Positions 9,194 to 18,602 are shown, numbered from the stretch's first letter. The stretch: 53,279 nucleotides of DNA from Oscillospiraceae bacterium (GCA_017435615.1 JAFSET010000061.1:1-53279); one strand, 5' to 3'. Notes: generated from the sequence alone by a model not told the origin. Numbers and translations: made by a program.

Positions 9194-12100
9194 GTTTCTC
9201 TGCCTTTCTCTTGGTTTTCCGGCCAAGCAGAATTCCACCAGCCACAACGGCCAATACGGCCACAGCACCAATGCCGATCCAGATCACAGTCATATTCTGA
9301 CTGTCTGCCTGCTTGTGGGGGCTGCTGCATTGGATCACAGGCTGAATTTGCAGCTCCTGCAGATCCATATACACCCGTTCCAAAATCAGCTTGCCATCGG
9401 CGTCCACCGACAGCTTCTGATCGCCAACCAAAATGTACTGCACATAATAGCCGTCTTTGAGCTGCGCCGTCAGCTCCAGTGTGCCGCCAAAGGGCAGCTT
9501 GCCGTCCACAACATCACCGCCCAGCACCAGGGTGCAATTTGCATCCTCCTGCACAGAAACGGTATAACTGCGCTGCTCGGCCTCTACCGCAATGACTGTA
9601 TCCTGCCGGATGCTTCTGAGGGTGCAGGACCAAATGCCGGTTTGCGGATCAAATTGCAGCAGTTGGGTGATCGGCGTTTTGTTTGCCGTGACTTGCGGCA
9701 CAAGGCCCTTTTGGGCCGTTACCATCAGCGTCACATCACCACCGGTCAAAACCTGTGTCTGATCCACGGCAGCTTCCAGCCCCTGTGCCGTTTCCACCGT
9801 CACCGTATGCGTGGAAGCATCCTCGGCAATTTCGTAAGCAAAGGTCAAATCGCTGTTCAGCGCAGCGATGGTGTAGCAATACGCGCCGTCCAAACCGATC
9901 TGCACATCCTTTGTCACATCCTGTCCGTTGACCAGGAATACAGAAAGGCTCGTGCCGGGTTTTGTAAAGAAGCTGATCACACCAGTTTTGGATGCGGAAG
10001 CCACATCACTGTAGCCTTCCAGCGCGTCGGGGTAGTACAGTTCCGGAATGTTTTCGCCCCAACGCTCATAGGTTCTGAGCTGCGCTTTGTCTGCCTCGGC
10101 AGAAACATCCTCCACCGTGTAGATATCCTTCAGGCTGTACAGGAAGTAGCTCTCCTCCAAATCGGTGCCGTTGCAGCAGAAATGTCCGCCGTAATGGCCA
10201 CGCTCCACGCTGTCATACCAAGCAACAAGCTCCATCGTTTCCGCGGTATCACCGGCTTTGATGTACCAGCGGTCATATCGGTACAGACCGTTTTCATAGC
10301 ACTTGACGATACCCAGCTCCACACAGACACTGCCGCCAGGTGCAAACCAGTCACTTGCAAAGGAGGCCAGTCTTGTCATAGATGCCGGGTGGCAGAAATG
10401 CACCTGACCGGGTGTGATCTGGAACAGTGCGCCGCTATTGCCCCACAGGGTACTGACGTCGCCCAAAATGCCGATGGGAACCTGGTTAAACTGATTGGGC
10501 AGCTTCAGACGGAACTGCACAGCCGAATTGACCGCTGCCTGTCCTTCCGGACCTACCATGGCACCCAGGCTCACACCGTACTGCTTGCCCTTCACCTCTA
10601 TCACAGCTTTGCCGGAGGTATCAAACAGGTCAAAGATCCATACCGGCTCGTCTACGGTCAATTCCTTTATTTCCAGCTCCACACGAAGCTGATCGGTTTC
10701 TTCGGGCTTCTCCAGGGAATAAACCTGCTTGCCCTCCTGGGTCTCAATGGGCTGCAACAGTTCTCCGTTCAGATACAGGCCCTTTAAGGTCACTTTATTG
10801 TTATAATCAGAATGGTAAAGCACGCTGATCTTCGAGGGCTGGCCGGAGACCACCTGGCTGATGACCTCCACGAAATCGCATTTCTCCACAATTTCACCGT
10901 TGACGACCGTCTCTACAGGAAGCGTTGCCGTCTTCTTCAGCGTGGAAAGACTTACCTGAGAATCCTGGGATGTCAGCAGCATCACATAATTGCCGATGGG
11001 CCGGCCAAAATCCATATCCTCCCAGGAGGCGATCTCTTCACCGTTGATCAGCAGATAAACGTAGCGGCAATAGTTGCCGATCTGTTTTCCGTCCTTCTCA
11101 ATGACCACATCCCTTACGCCCATCTCCACTGTATAGCTTCCGGAATAGGGGAACGGCTTGATCACTTCATGGTCATTGGTTCCGTGGGCAATATAGGCCG
11201 TATCCCACTTGGGTCTGAGCCATACCTGCCAGCCGGAGCCTGCTTCATCCCAGAAGTTGTCGCCCTGCTGCTTGGAAAGTGCCAATCGGACCTCCGTGGC
11301 GTTGCCATCCAAATTCATCCGCATACGGACCGCCACATTGGACGAAGAACCGGTCTGTCCCAGCGGAATGGTCTGACCGCCGGGAACGGTATCCGACGCA
11401 AAACCGGTCAGATCGTAGTAGTCGTAAACGGTAGGCTCCAACTGCCGCAGGGTAACGCCTTCACTGGTCAGAGAGATCAGCTTGTTATCCACAGCGTCCT
11501 GAGAATTTAGGGCATACAGTTTTTTGCCAACGGTTCTTTCCAGATCCGTATCCATATAGGAAAGCACTTCCACGCCGTCGATCTTTAAATAGATCTTGCG
11601 GCAGTACAGGCCTACATTCTTGCCGTCTATGTACTCATCCATATTGACGGTGCCGAATTCCACAACAAATTCTTCTTTTGTAAATTCATAGCGGTTGGTA
11701 ACCTGCCAGTCCACTTCTCCGTGGGCCAGGTAGACCTGATTGTACTTGGGCCGCAGCCACACCTGCCAACCGGCCTTATCCCACATGCCGTCCAGCTTGG
11801 AGAAGCCCAAGTTGAACTCTGACGCATCCAAATTGGTGGACACGATGGCACGGATGGCAATGTTGGTGCCGCTGGCTGCTTCACCGATCAGTTGCACACC
11901 GGGCTTTACTTCAAATTCAGAAAGACCCAGCTTCAATTCGGAGATATCCTGAATTTGATATTCCTGCTCCCGCAGATCCCGCAGGTAGTCGCCGATCTCC
12001 CAGTTGCCTTCGCCGTCATAGACGAAGCTCTGCTTTTCAAAGGTTACCGCATGGTCACCGTTGCCGAATACGCCGTCAATGGTCACCACATCACCCTTTT

Positions 12101-15100
12101 GCGGTTCGTAGCCAAACTCGCTCAAAGGTACATAATACAAATTGGAAAGCCACTTGCTGACGGTCACCTGTGTCAGTTCGCCGTTGACATAGATGCCGCC
12201 CTTTGCCGCGCTGTAGCGGATGCTGCCCTTTTGGTCGTCAAAGGGTAGCTGATCCGCAGGGTCAACGGCAAAATAGAAGCCGGTCTTACAGCCGCCATTT
12301 AAGTTTCTGCTGTCATTTATCAGGCTCACGGTTTCTGTCGGTGCGGCAATGGGCTTGGGAGCCTCGGTCGTGACCGTCAGTCCGTTTGTATAGAATGTCA
12401 CATTCTTTGCAACCTGATAATTTCCGATGTATGCGCCCTTGCGCAAAATAACGGTGTGCTTGCCGGGTGTTGTGATTCCGGCCGCTTGATCCAAAACCAA
12501 TGTCACCTTATCGCCGTCTGTAAAGGCATAGACGGAGCGATTTTCACCGTCAATGCTCACGCAATCGTAAGCCGCCCAGGGAATGGTTTTTTCGCCTTTT
12601 TGATCATCGTCCAGGGTGATCAGATAACGGGCCAGTCCATTTTCCGGAACATACTGCCACGCGCCGCTGACAAACCGGAAATTGATCGGATCGGGCAGCG
12701 GTTCGCTGCCGCCGGTGCCGTCGGGGTACACATAGAACACATATTCGGTTTCCAAAATGTACTTGCCCAGTACCGTTCCGGCAGGAATGGTCACCTTATG
12801 CTCAGATTTATCTGCCTTGAGAGTAAACGCCAGCTTGCCGGCCTCCAGTTTCATGGCCTCGTTGGACTGGAACCATGCCTGCGCAGTGGTATCATCCACC
12901 GGCAGATTGATACCTGCAACGGCAGACAGCGCAAATTCCTTTGCATCGGTGTCCAGAACGATATACCAGTCCTCAATACTTTCGCGGTAGGCCACCAAAG
13001 ATGTGCCGGTGATATTTAAGCTCTTTCCGGCTGCTTCCTGATCCACTGTGCCATCACCGTGGGTATAGAAGATATAATCCTCTTCCAAAACGTACTTGCC
13101 CAGCACCGTTCCGGCAGGAATTGTCACCTTATGCTCAGATTTGTCTGCCTTCAGGGTAAACGCCAGCTTGCCGGTCTCCAGGTTCATGGCCTCGTTGGAC
13201 TGGAACCATGCCTGCGCAGCGGTATCATCCACCGGCAGATTCACTCCGGCAACCGCAGACAGCGCAAATTCCTTTGCATCGGTGTCCAGGACGATATACC
13301 AGTCTTCCAGATTTTCACGGTAGACTGCCAAAGATACGCCGGTGGCCTTTAAGCGCTTTCCGGCCGCTTCCTGATCAACTGTGCCGTCAACGTGGGTATA
13401 GAAGATATAATCCTCTTCCAAAACATAATTGCCCAGCACCGTTCCGGCCGGAATGGTCACCTTGTGCTCAGCCTGATCCGCTTTTAATGTAAATGCCAAT
13501 TGTCCGTTTCCGAGATTCATCGCTGCGTTGGCCTGGAACCAAACCTCGGCTGTCGTTTCATCGACAGGTGCCTGCAAACCAACCACATTTTCCAGCGCAA
13601 ACCGGTTATTACTGATATTCAAGACAATATACCAGTCACTGTTATCCGGGCGATATACACCGATGGATTTTCCGGTTACTTTGATCTTACCGTCATCCGG
13701 CTCTTCACCGGGCGCAGTGGTGGGTTCGGTGGGTTCTTCACCGGCTTCCACGGTGGCTGTGCCGTCTGCGTGGGTGTAGAACACAAAATCGGTTTTCAGG
13801 GTATACTCGCCCAGGACTGTTCCGGCAGGAAGGGTCACCTTGTGCTCAGCCTTATTGGTTGCCAGCGTAAAGGCAACGCTGCCAGCAGGTATGCCAAGCT
13901 GGCTGTTGACCTGGAACCACACCTGGGCAGTGGTGCTGTCCACAGGTGCTTGCAGTCCTGCCACAGCAGGCAAAGCAAAGGCCGGTTCATCCATATTCAG
14001 AACCAAATACCAGTCGCCAATATTGGGACGGTATGTTCCCAATGCAATATCGGTGACAGAAACAGTCTTGTCCGCCGGTTCTGTTACCGGCTCTGTGGTA
14101 GGCTCGGTAGTAGGCTCAGCGGGTTCTTCGCCGGTTGTCACAGTTGCTGTGCCATTTGCATGGGTGTAGAACACAAAATCGGTTTTCAGGGTATACTCGC
14201 CCAGGACTGTCCCGGCAGGAATGGTCACCTTGTGCTCGGCGCAGTTGGCTGCAAAGGTCAGCGCAAGCTGTCCGTCGGTAACGCCGGCCATATTTTTGTT
14301 GGCCTGAAACCATACCTGTGCGGTGGTGCTGTCCACAGGTGCTTGCAGCCCTGCCACAGCTGTCAAAGCAAAGGCCGGTTCATCCGTATTCAGAACCAAA
14401 TACCAGTCGCCAATATTGGGACGGTATGTTCCCAATGCAATATCGGTGACAGAAACAGTCTTATCCTCCGGTTCTGTTGTCGGCTCCGTGGTAGGCTCAG
14501 TAGTAGGCTCGGTGGGTTCTTCGCCGGTTGTCACATTTGCTGTGCCATTTGCGTGAGTGTAGAACACAAAATCGGTTTTCAAGGTATACTCGCCCAGGAC
14601 TGTCCCGGCAGGAAGGGTCACCTTGTGCTCGGCGCAGTCGGCTGCCAAGGTCAGCGCAAGCTGTCCGTCGGTAACGCCGGCCATATTTTGGTTGGCCTGA
14701 AACCACACCTGTGCGGTGGTGCTGTCCACAGGTGCTTGCAGTCCTGCCACAGCAGGCAAAGCAAAGGCCGGTTCATCCATATTCAAAATCAGATACCAGT
14801 CACCGCTGTTGGGACGATATACGCCCAATGCAATATCGGTGACAGAAACGGTCTTATCCTCCGGTTCTGTTGTCGGCTTCGTAATAGGCTCAGTGATAGG
14901 CTCGGTAGTAGGCTCGGTGGGCTCTTCACCGGTTTCCACAGTCAAAGTGCCGTCTGCGTGGGTGTAGAATACGAAATCGGTTTTCAGGGTATACTCGCCC
15001 AGTGCGGTTCCGGCGGGAATGGTGACCATATGCTCTGCCTTATTGGCTGCCAGCGTGAAAGCAAAGCTGCCGGCAGGTACGCTGAGCTGGCTGTTGATCT

Positions 15101-16067
15101 GGAACCAAACCTGCGCGGTGGTATCATCCATCGGTGCTTTCAGTCCGCTGATGGAGGTCAGCGCGAAATCCGCAATATCCGTATCTAAGATGATATACCA
15201 GTCGTTGTTGCCGGAACGGTAAAGCCACTGCCGAATTCCGGTGATGCTGACAGTCTTTCCTGTCGGCTCAGTAGTCTCCGGTTCGGTGTCCTCCGGCTCA
15301 AGATTTTCTGCGGTTAATGTGCCATCCGCGTGGGTACGGAACACAAAATCCTCTTTTAAAGCTTGTTCGCCCAAAACCGTTCCGGCAGGAATGGTGACCG
15401 TGTGCTCAGCCTTGTCGGCGGCCAGCGTAAAAGCAAAGCTGCCGGCAGGTACGCTGAGCTGGCTGTTGATCTGGAACCAAACCTGCGCGGTGGTATCATC
15501 CAGCGGCGCTTTCAACCCACTGATAGCGGTCAGTGCAAAATCCGCAATGTTGGTATCTGCAATAATGTACCAGTCATTACTATTGGGGCGGTACAAACCC
15601 TGCCGAATTCCGGTGATGCGCAAGCCCTGCGGCACGGCTTCCAAAGTACCGTCGGCATGGGTCTTTAGCACAAAGTCCTCTTTCAAGGCATATCCGCCCA
15701 GCTCTGTGCCGGCAGGAATGGTGAATGTATGCTCCCCTTTATCTGCTGCCAGAGTCAAGGCAAAGCTGCCTTTGGAAACACTCAGTTGACTGTTGATCTG
15801 GAACCAAACCTGCGCAGTGGTATCGTCCAGCGGTGCTTTCAACCCACTGATAGAGGTCAGCGCAAAGTCCGGAATATTGGTATCCAATATCATATACCAA
15901 TCGTTGTTACTCGGGCGGTAGACACCCAACTGAATACCGGTAATGCTGAACTCCCCGGATTGAGAGGCGGTAACCCCCACCGGGAATTGCCCCAGCAAAA
16001 TGCAAAAAACCAGTATCAGACACAGCCATCTATGTATATTCCGCTCTTTCTGATTGATGATCCTCAT
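9180..16067 (-). CDS. Giant membrane-anchored repeat surface protein (operon A)
   Basis: This surface protein is about 2,295 residues long. The start is the ATG at 16065-16067 (MRIINQKER), with GAGGAGG nine bases upstream; a TTG six codons earlier overlaps that site and is less likely. The signal peptide ends near residue 34 (GVTA/SQ). Nine DWY-type units follow (about 35-1120), each with a YRPxNxDWYxIL start, TTAQVWFQ, LAAxKAEHKVTIPAGTVLG and YTHADGT. (TEP)n linkers separate several of them, and a divergent tenth unit follows. The C-terminal half holds lectin-like domains, including one with KCYENGLYRYDRWYIKAG, then Ig-like strands, a membrane segment (TVIWIGIGAVAVLAVVAGG) and a basic tail. 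There is no LPXTG motif. It probably binds glycans or a surface partner and presents them to the transporter encoded directly downstream. Function is inferred from context. Confidence 0.88.
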   Translation of the reverse strand: MRIINQKERNIHRWLCLILVFCILLGQFPVGVTASQSGEFSITGIQLGVYRPSNNDWYMILDTNIPDFALTSISGLKAPLDDTTAQVWFQINSQLSVSKGSFALTLAADKGEHTFTIPAGTELGGYALKEDFVLKTHADGTLEAVPQGLRITGIRQGLYRPNSNDWYIIADTNIADFALTAISGLKAPLDDTTAQVWFQINSQLSVPAGSFAFTLAADKAEHTVTIPAGTVLGEQALKEDFVFRTHADGTLTAENLEPEDTEPETTEPTGKTVSITGIRQWLYRSGNNDWYIILDTDIADFALTSISGLKAPMDDTTAQVWFQINSQLSVPAGSFAFTLAANKAEHMVTIPAGTALGEYTLKTDFVFYTHADGTLTVETGEEPTEPTTEPITEPITKPTTEPEDKTVSVTDIALGVYRPNSGDWYLILNMDEPAFALPAVAGLQAPVDSTTAQVWFQANQNMAGVTDGQLALTLAADCAEHKVTLPAGTVLGEYTLKTDFVFYTHANGTANVTTGEEPTEPTTEPTTEPTTEPEDKTVSVTDIALGTYRPNIGDWYLVLNTDEPAFALTAVAGLQAPVDSTTAQVWFQANKNMAGVTDGQLALTFAANCAEHKVTIPAGTVLGEYTLKTDFVFYTHANGTATVTTGEEPAEPTTEPTTEPVTEPADKTVSVTDIALGTYRPNIGDWYLVLNMDEPAFALPAVAGLQAPVDSTTAQVWFQVNSQLGIPAGSVAFTLATNKAEHKVTLPAGTVLGEYTLKTDFVFYTHADGTATVEAGEEPTEPTTAPGEEPDDGKIKVTGKSIGVYRPDNSDWYIVLNISNNRFALENVVGLQAPVDETTAEVWFQANAAMNLGNGQLAFTLKADQAEHKVTIPAGTVLGNYVLEEDYIFYTHVDGTVDQEAAGKRLKATGVSLAVYRENLEDWYIVLDTDAKEFALSAVAGVNLPVDDTAAQAWFQSNEAMNLETGKLAFTLKADKSEHKVTIPAGTVLGKYVLEEDYIFYTHGDGTVDQEAAGKSLNITGTSLVAYRESIEDWYIVLDTDAKEFALSAVAGINLPVDDTTAQAWFQSNEAMKLEAGKLAFTLKADKSEHKVTIPAGTVLGKYILETEYVFYVYPDGTGGSEPLPDPINFRFVSGAWQYVPENGLARYLITLDDDQKGEKTIPWAAYDCVSIDGENRSVYAFTDGDKVTLVLDQAAGITTPGKHTVILRKGAYIGNYQVAKNVTFYTNGLTVTTEAPKPIAAPTETVSLINDSRNLNGGCKTGFYFAVDPADQLPFDDQKGSIRYSAAKGGIYVNGELTQVTVSKWLSNLYYVPLSEFGYEPQKGDVVTIDGVFGNGDHAVTFEKQSFVYDGEGNWEIGDYLRDLREQEYQIQDISELKLGLSEFEVKPGVQLIGEAASGTNIAIRAIVSTNLDASEFNLGFSKLDGMWDKAGWQVWLRPKYNQVYLAHGEVDWQVTNRYEFTKEEFVVEFGTVNMDEYIDGKNVGLYCRKIYLKIDGVEVLSYMDTDLERTVGKKLYALNSQDAVDNKLISLTSEGVTLRQLEPTVYDYYDLTGFASDTVPGGQTIPLGQTGSSSNVAVRMRMNLDGNATEVRLALSKQQGDNFWDEAGSGWQVWLRPKWDTAYIAHGTNDHEVIKPFPYSGSYTVEMGVRDVVIEKDGKQIGNYCRYVYLLINGEEIASWEDMDFGRPIGNYVMLLTSQDSQVSLSTLKKTATLPVETVVNGEIVEKCDFVEVISQVVSGQPSKISVLYHSDYNNKVTLKGLYLNGELLQPIETQEGKQVYSLEKPEETDQLRVELEIKELTVDEPVWIFDLFDTSGKAVIEVKGKQYGVSLGAMVGPEGQAAVNSAVQFRLKLPNQFNQVPIGILGDVSTLWGNSGALFQITPGQVHFCHPASMTRLASFASDWFAPGGSVCVELGIVKCYENGLYRYDRWYIKAGDTAETMELVAWYDSVERGHYGGHFCCNGTDLEESYFLYSLKDIYTVEDVSAEADKAQLRTYERWGENIPELYYPDALEGYSDVASASKTGVISFFTKPGTSLSVFLVNGQDVTKDVQIGLDGAYCYTIAALNSDLTFAYEIAEDASTHTVTVETAQGLEAAVDQTQVLTGGDVTLMVTAQKGLVPQVTANKTPITQLLQFDPQTGIWSCTLRSIRQDTVIAVEAEQRSYTVSVQEDANCTLVLGGDVVDGKLPFGGTLELTAQLKDGYYVQYILVGDQKLSVDADGKLILERVYMDLQELQIQPVIQCSSPHKQADSQNMTVIWIGIGAVAVLAVVAGGILLGRKTKRKAEKHEAE
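12700..15985 (-). repeat. Nine tandem DWY-type coding repeats
   Basis: This part of the giant gene is an array of units of about 105-131 codons. Units in 14000-14900 are nearly identical in DNA: the landmark TGTGCCATTTGC recurs at 14149 and 14542 with a 393-bp (131-codon) shift. Outer units are more divergent. Runs of (TEP)n linker codons lie between units at about 13700-15300. The array keeps frame throughout. Such DNA similarity favours copy-number change by recombination and could cause assembly collapse. Confidence 0.8.
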
Positions 16068-16525
16068 AAAACCGTTCCTCCTCAAAGATCTAAAAGCACA
16101 TTCTATCGACTACGATTGCATTTTATCTACTTTACAATATACCAATCCGCTCCTGTTCTGGCTTGCTTTTATTTTTGTAATTGTCGATTTTTTATATACT
16201 TTTGTTGGTAATTTTTGCCGTTTTGTAGATATTGAACAAAACGTAATTTCAATTTTATAGCATTGCGCACAAAAATCCGCCCACCGAAGCATATAAACGA
16301 AATAACTGTTTATTTACGATTGCGAATAAATAATCACAACTGCCGAAACCCGCATTTATATAGTTAAAAGTTCCGTTTTCATTAAAATTTATTTTATTTT
16401 TTCGTATTTTTTATCATATTTATGGGTGTTTTTTCTTGTTTGTTTTTTACATATTGGAATTTTTCGACACCCCATTGACAAAGTCTTCCTTTTCCATTTA
16501 TAATATTCAGAAGGAGGGATGCTTT
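16068..16525. other. AT-rich divergent intergenic regulatory region
   Basis: These 458 bp separate operon A (leftward) from the AraC-type regulator (rightward). The base composition is much richer in A+T than the flanking genes. It contains two copies of TACGATTGC (16111-16119 and 16315-16323) and a TTTATT/AATAAA dyad around 16309-16330. These could be regulator sites but could also arise by chance. I could not identify a convincing leftward promoter. No coding frame is supported here. Confidence 0.5.
16475..16504 (+). promoter_or_regulatory. Consensus sigma-A promoter of the AraC-type gene
   Basis: TTGACA at 16475-16480 and TATAAT at 16499-16504 are both perfect matches, separated by 18 bp. 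Transcription would begin near 16511, right at the AAGGAGG ribosome site, leaving a leader of only about 15 bases before the ATG at 16526. Confidence 0.75.
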
Positions 16526-17413
16526 ATGGAGAACTATAACGAAAAAATACGACAAAACTATTTTCACTATCAACGAAGTATCCCCGGCACAGACTGCGCC
16601 TATCTGTACTCCTCTATTTCCGCGCCGATGCATCGGCATATGGATTTTTACGAGTTTTCTCTGGTAACCTACGGCAGCTTTGTCAACCATCACAACGGAC
16701 ACGCCCATACCATCCGCAAAAACTGCCTGTTATATTTCCGCTGTCAGGAAGCCCACAGTATTCAAGCCAGCAATGAGCAGAGCACCCATTTCTCTTTTAT
16801 TGTAAAAAAAGAACGGTTTGAGGCGCTCTGCCAGCAGTTTTTTCCCAATTCCGACTTTTTCTCCCGGTTCAACTGTGTGGAAAAGCAGCTTACAGAGCTA
16901 CAGGGCGAATACCTTGCAAATCTTTTTAAATCCCTGTATATCTGCGCCCCCGGCGATGACCTGCAGGTTCGTCTGGAAATGTTTTTATACAATGCCATGG
17001 CGCTTGTACAGTCCGGTATCGAAAGTCCCCATAGCGAACGCTCCACAGACCGGTACATCGACAAATTGCTTACCAATCTGAACAATTTCGCCTATGTTCC
17101 TCTGAAGGTCAGCCAAATTTATAAGGAATACCCCCTGGCGCAATCCACCCTGATCAACAGCTTCCGCAAGCGTACCGGCTATACCATTGTGCAATATCTC
17201 GGCATTAAGAAAATGGAATACGCCGCGCAAATGCTGCGCGACTCCGAAAGCAATGTTACCGAGGTTGCCGCTGTCGTGGGCATTTCCTCGCTGAGTCACT
17301 TTATCCATAAATTCAAGGAGCACTTTGGCATTACACCAAAGGAATACCAGCTTCTTCACGCAGTGGATTCTGCCGCAGATGACCGCCAGGAAGAAAACAA
17401 CGCTGAAACCTGA
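16526..17413 (+). CDS. AraC-family transcriptional regulator
   Basis: This 295-residue regulator starts at the ATG behind AAGGAGGGATGCTTT. The N-terminal part (about 15-100) has HRHMDFYEFSLVTYGSF and later strands typical of a cupin-like ligand-sensing domain. The C-terminal ~100 residues form the paired helix-turn-helix of AraC/XylS proteins, including LKVSQIYKEYPLAQSTLINS and the signature GISSLSHFIHKFKEHFGITP. Proteins of this type usually sense a sugar or sugar derivative and activate adjacent catabolic operons. It is transcribed divergently from operon A, so control of operon A is the natural inference. A hairpin terminator follows the stop codon. Confidence 0.92.
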   Translation: MENYNEKIRQNYFHYQRSIPGTDCAYLYSSISAPMHRHMDFYEFSLVTYGSFVNHHNGHAHTIRKNCLLYFRCQEAHSIQASNEQSTHFSFIVKKERFEALCQQFFPNSDFFSRFNCVEKQLTELQGEYLANLFKSLYICAPGDDLQVRLEMFLYNAMALVQSGIESPHSERSTDRYIDKLLTNLNNFAYVPLKVSQIYKEYPLAQSTLINSFRKRTGYTIVQYLGIKKMEYAAQMLRDSESNVTEVAAVVGISSLSHFIHKFKEHFGITPKEYQLLHAVDSAADDRQEENNAET

Positions 17414-17418
17414 TACAA

Positions 17419-17455
17419 AAAGCAGCCGCCGACCATCCGGTCAGCGGCTGCTTTT
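17419..17455. terminator. Bidirectional intrinsic terminator
   Basis: AAAGCAGCCGCCGACC pairs with GGTCAGCGGCTGCTTT around an ATCC loop with a single mismatch (arms 17419-17434 and 17439-17454). A T-run flanks it on each strand. It lies between the convergent AraC-type and XRE genes and can serve both. Confidence 0.85.
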
Positions 17456-17460
17456 ATAAA

Positions 17461-18213
17461 TTATCCGTTCTCCTTATTGTCCAAAAGTATGCTGCGAATT
17501 TGAGAAATCTTCTCGTTGTAGGCAGGATTGTTTTCCGTTTCGGATAGTGTTCTTAAGTGCAGCGCTAATGAACTCATCAATGGCACAAGCGCTGCTTTTG
17601 CTACAGCATTTTTTTGTGCCTTGTCTGCCAAAATCAAAACCAGTGCATTTTCCCTCGATTTATATGCGTTGGGAAGCTTCTCCGCATAAGCAAGCGCCTT
17701 GTCGCAATCGCCATACCGATAATATGAATGGGCAATGTTAAACAGCACAGAGCCACGCACTTCTGAATCGTCGCAGTAAGAGATGATTTGCTCTTGTACT
17801 TCAATCGACTGACGTAGATACTCCCGTTTTTCGGTTTCTGTTCCCTCAAGGCGCTCCAACGATGCGGAAAGCTGTACCAACAAAAGGGCATTGTTAGGAT
17901 AGAGCTTCAGCGCATTACGCATCAGTTGCACATTGGCTGAATGTTTATTGTTTTTGCGGTTTTCCTCCCACTGCTTGTTAATCTCCTCAAGAGCCTGGGC
18001 AGATTCAATCTCACTCATTCCGATGAGTTCATCAATCGTGACACCATAATAATGGGCAAGTACAGGGAGCATTGTAATATCGGGGTATCCATCATTCCGT
18101 TCCCACTTACTAATCGACTGAAAAGATATGCCTAAATGCTTGGCAACTTCCTCTTGTGTTAAGTTCCTGGCTTTACGAAAGTTTTTAAGATTTTGCCCAA
18201 TGTAAAGTTCCAT
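17461..18213 (-). CDS. XRE-family regulator with helical repeat C-terminus
   Basis: This 250-residue protein is preceded by AGGAGGTAAAC-ATG. Residues 5-60 form a lambda-repressor-type helix-turn-helix (NLTQEEVAKHLGISFQSISKWE). The remainder (about 75-230) is helical and resembles tetratricopeptide repeats: NALKLYPNNALLLVQLSASL and NIAHSYYRYGDCDKALAYAE. This architecture is common in Firmicutes regulators, some of which respond to peptides. There is no evidence linking it to either glycan operon. It is convergent with the AraC-type gene and shares its terminator. Confidence 0.9.
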   Translation of the reverse strand: MELYIGQNLKNFRKARNLTQEEVAKHLGISFQSISKWERNDGYPDITMLPVLAHYYGVTIDELIGMSEIESAQALEEINKQWEENRKNNKHSANVQLMRNALKLYPNNALLLVQLSASLERLEGTETEKREYLRQSIEVQEQIISYCDDSEVRGSVLFNIAHSYYRYGDCDKALAYAEKLPNAYKSRENALVLILADKAQKNAVAKAALVPLMSSLALHLRTLSETENNPAYNEKISQIRSILLDNKENG

Positions 18214-18481
18214 GTTTACCTCCTAATCTCAGTTATTAGATGCCTCTGTAAGCATTATAGCTGATTTTATATGTATGGGCAATAACTGTGTCATTGACTG
18301 AACTCTACAACCCGTAGAAAAATTCTATCATCGCACCGCTACCCGCCCTTATCTGCAAATGCAGCTACAATGGAGGTAGTGGGATTTTTTATGCCCATTC
18401 TGTGGGTGTTTGTTCCGCTGCTCAAAAGCCGTTTTTCGGCTTCTATGTTAATGGCGTAAAACTTGCCGACAAAAAATGCTG

Positions 18482-18602
18482 GCGGCGGGACCAAGGCCCC
18501 GCCCTACGGTTATTGATCGTGTGTTGCCGTAGGGCGGGGGTTTACTCCCGCCGCAGAATGTGCTAAAATATCCTTGAATGTAGGGGACGGATTTCTCGTC
18601 CC
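18482..18602. repeat. Nested palindromic intergenic repeat element
   Basis: GCGGCGGGA (18482-18490) pairs with TCCCGCCGC (18546-18554). Inside it, CCCCGCCCTACGG (18497-18509) pairs with CCGTAGGGCGGGG (18527-18539). Both arm pairs are perfect, with matching 6-base internal gaps. A second dyad, GGGACG/CGTCCC (18584-18589 and 18597-18602), follows. From general experience of gut Clostridia, such GC-rich palindromes occur as dispersed intergenic repeats. The copy number in this genome cannot be judged from one window. Confidence 0.65.

Noticed and set aside
12700-15985. Regular repeats that might suggest a CRISPR array
   Set aside because: The repeats are 300-400 bp, translate to conserved protein units in one frame and have no short repeat-spacer pattern.
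16111-16323. Two TACGATTGC copies as AraC operator sites
   Set aside because: A 9-base match in ~450 bp is fairly likely by chance; there is no further symmetry to support it.
18370-18459. A 29-codon hydrophobic frame (MEVVGFFMPILW...)
   Set aside because: It has no clear ribosome site for its first ATG and no family resemblance; it could be chance or a remnant.
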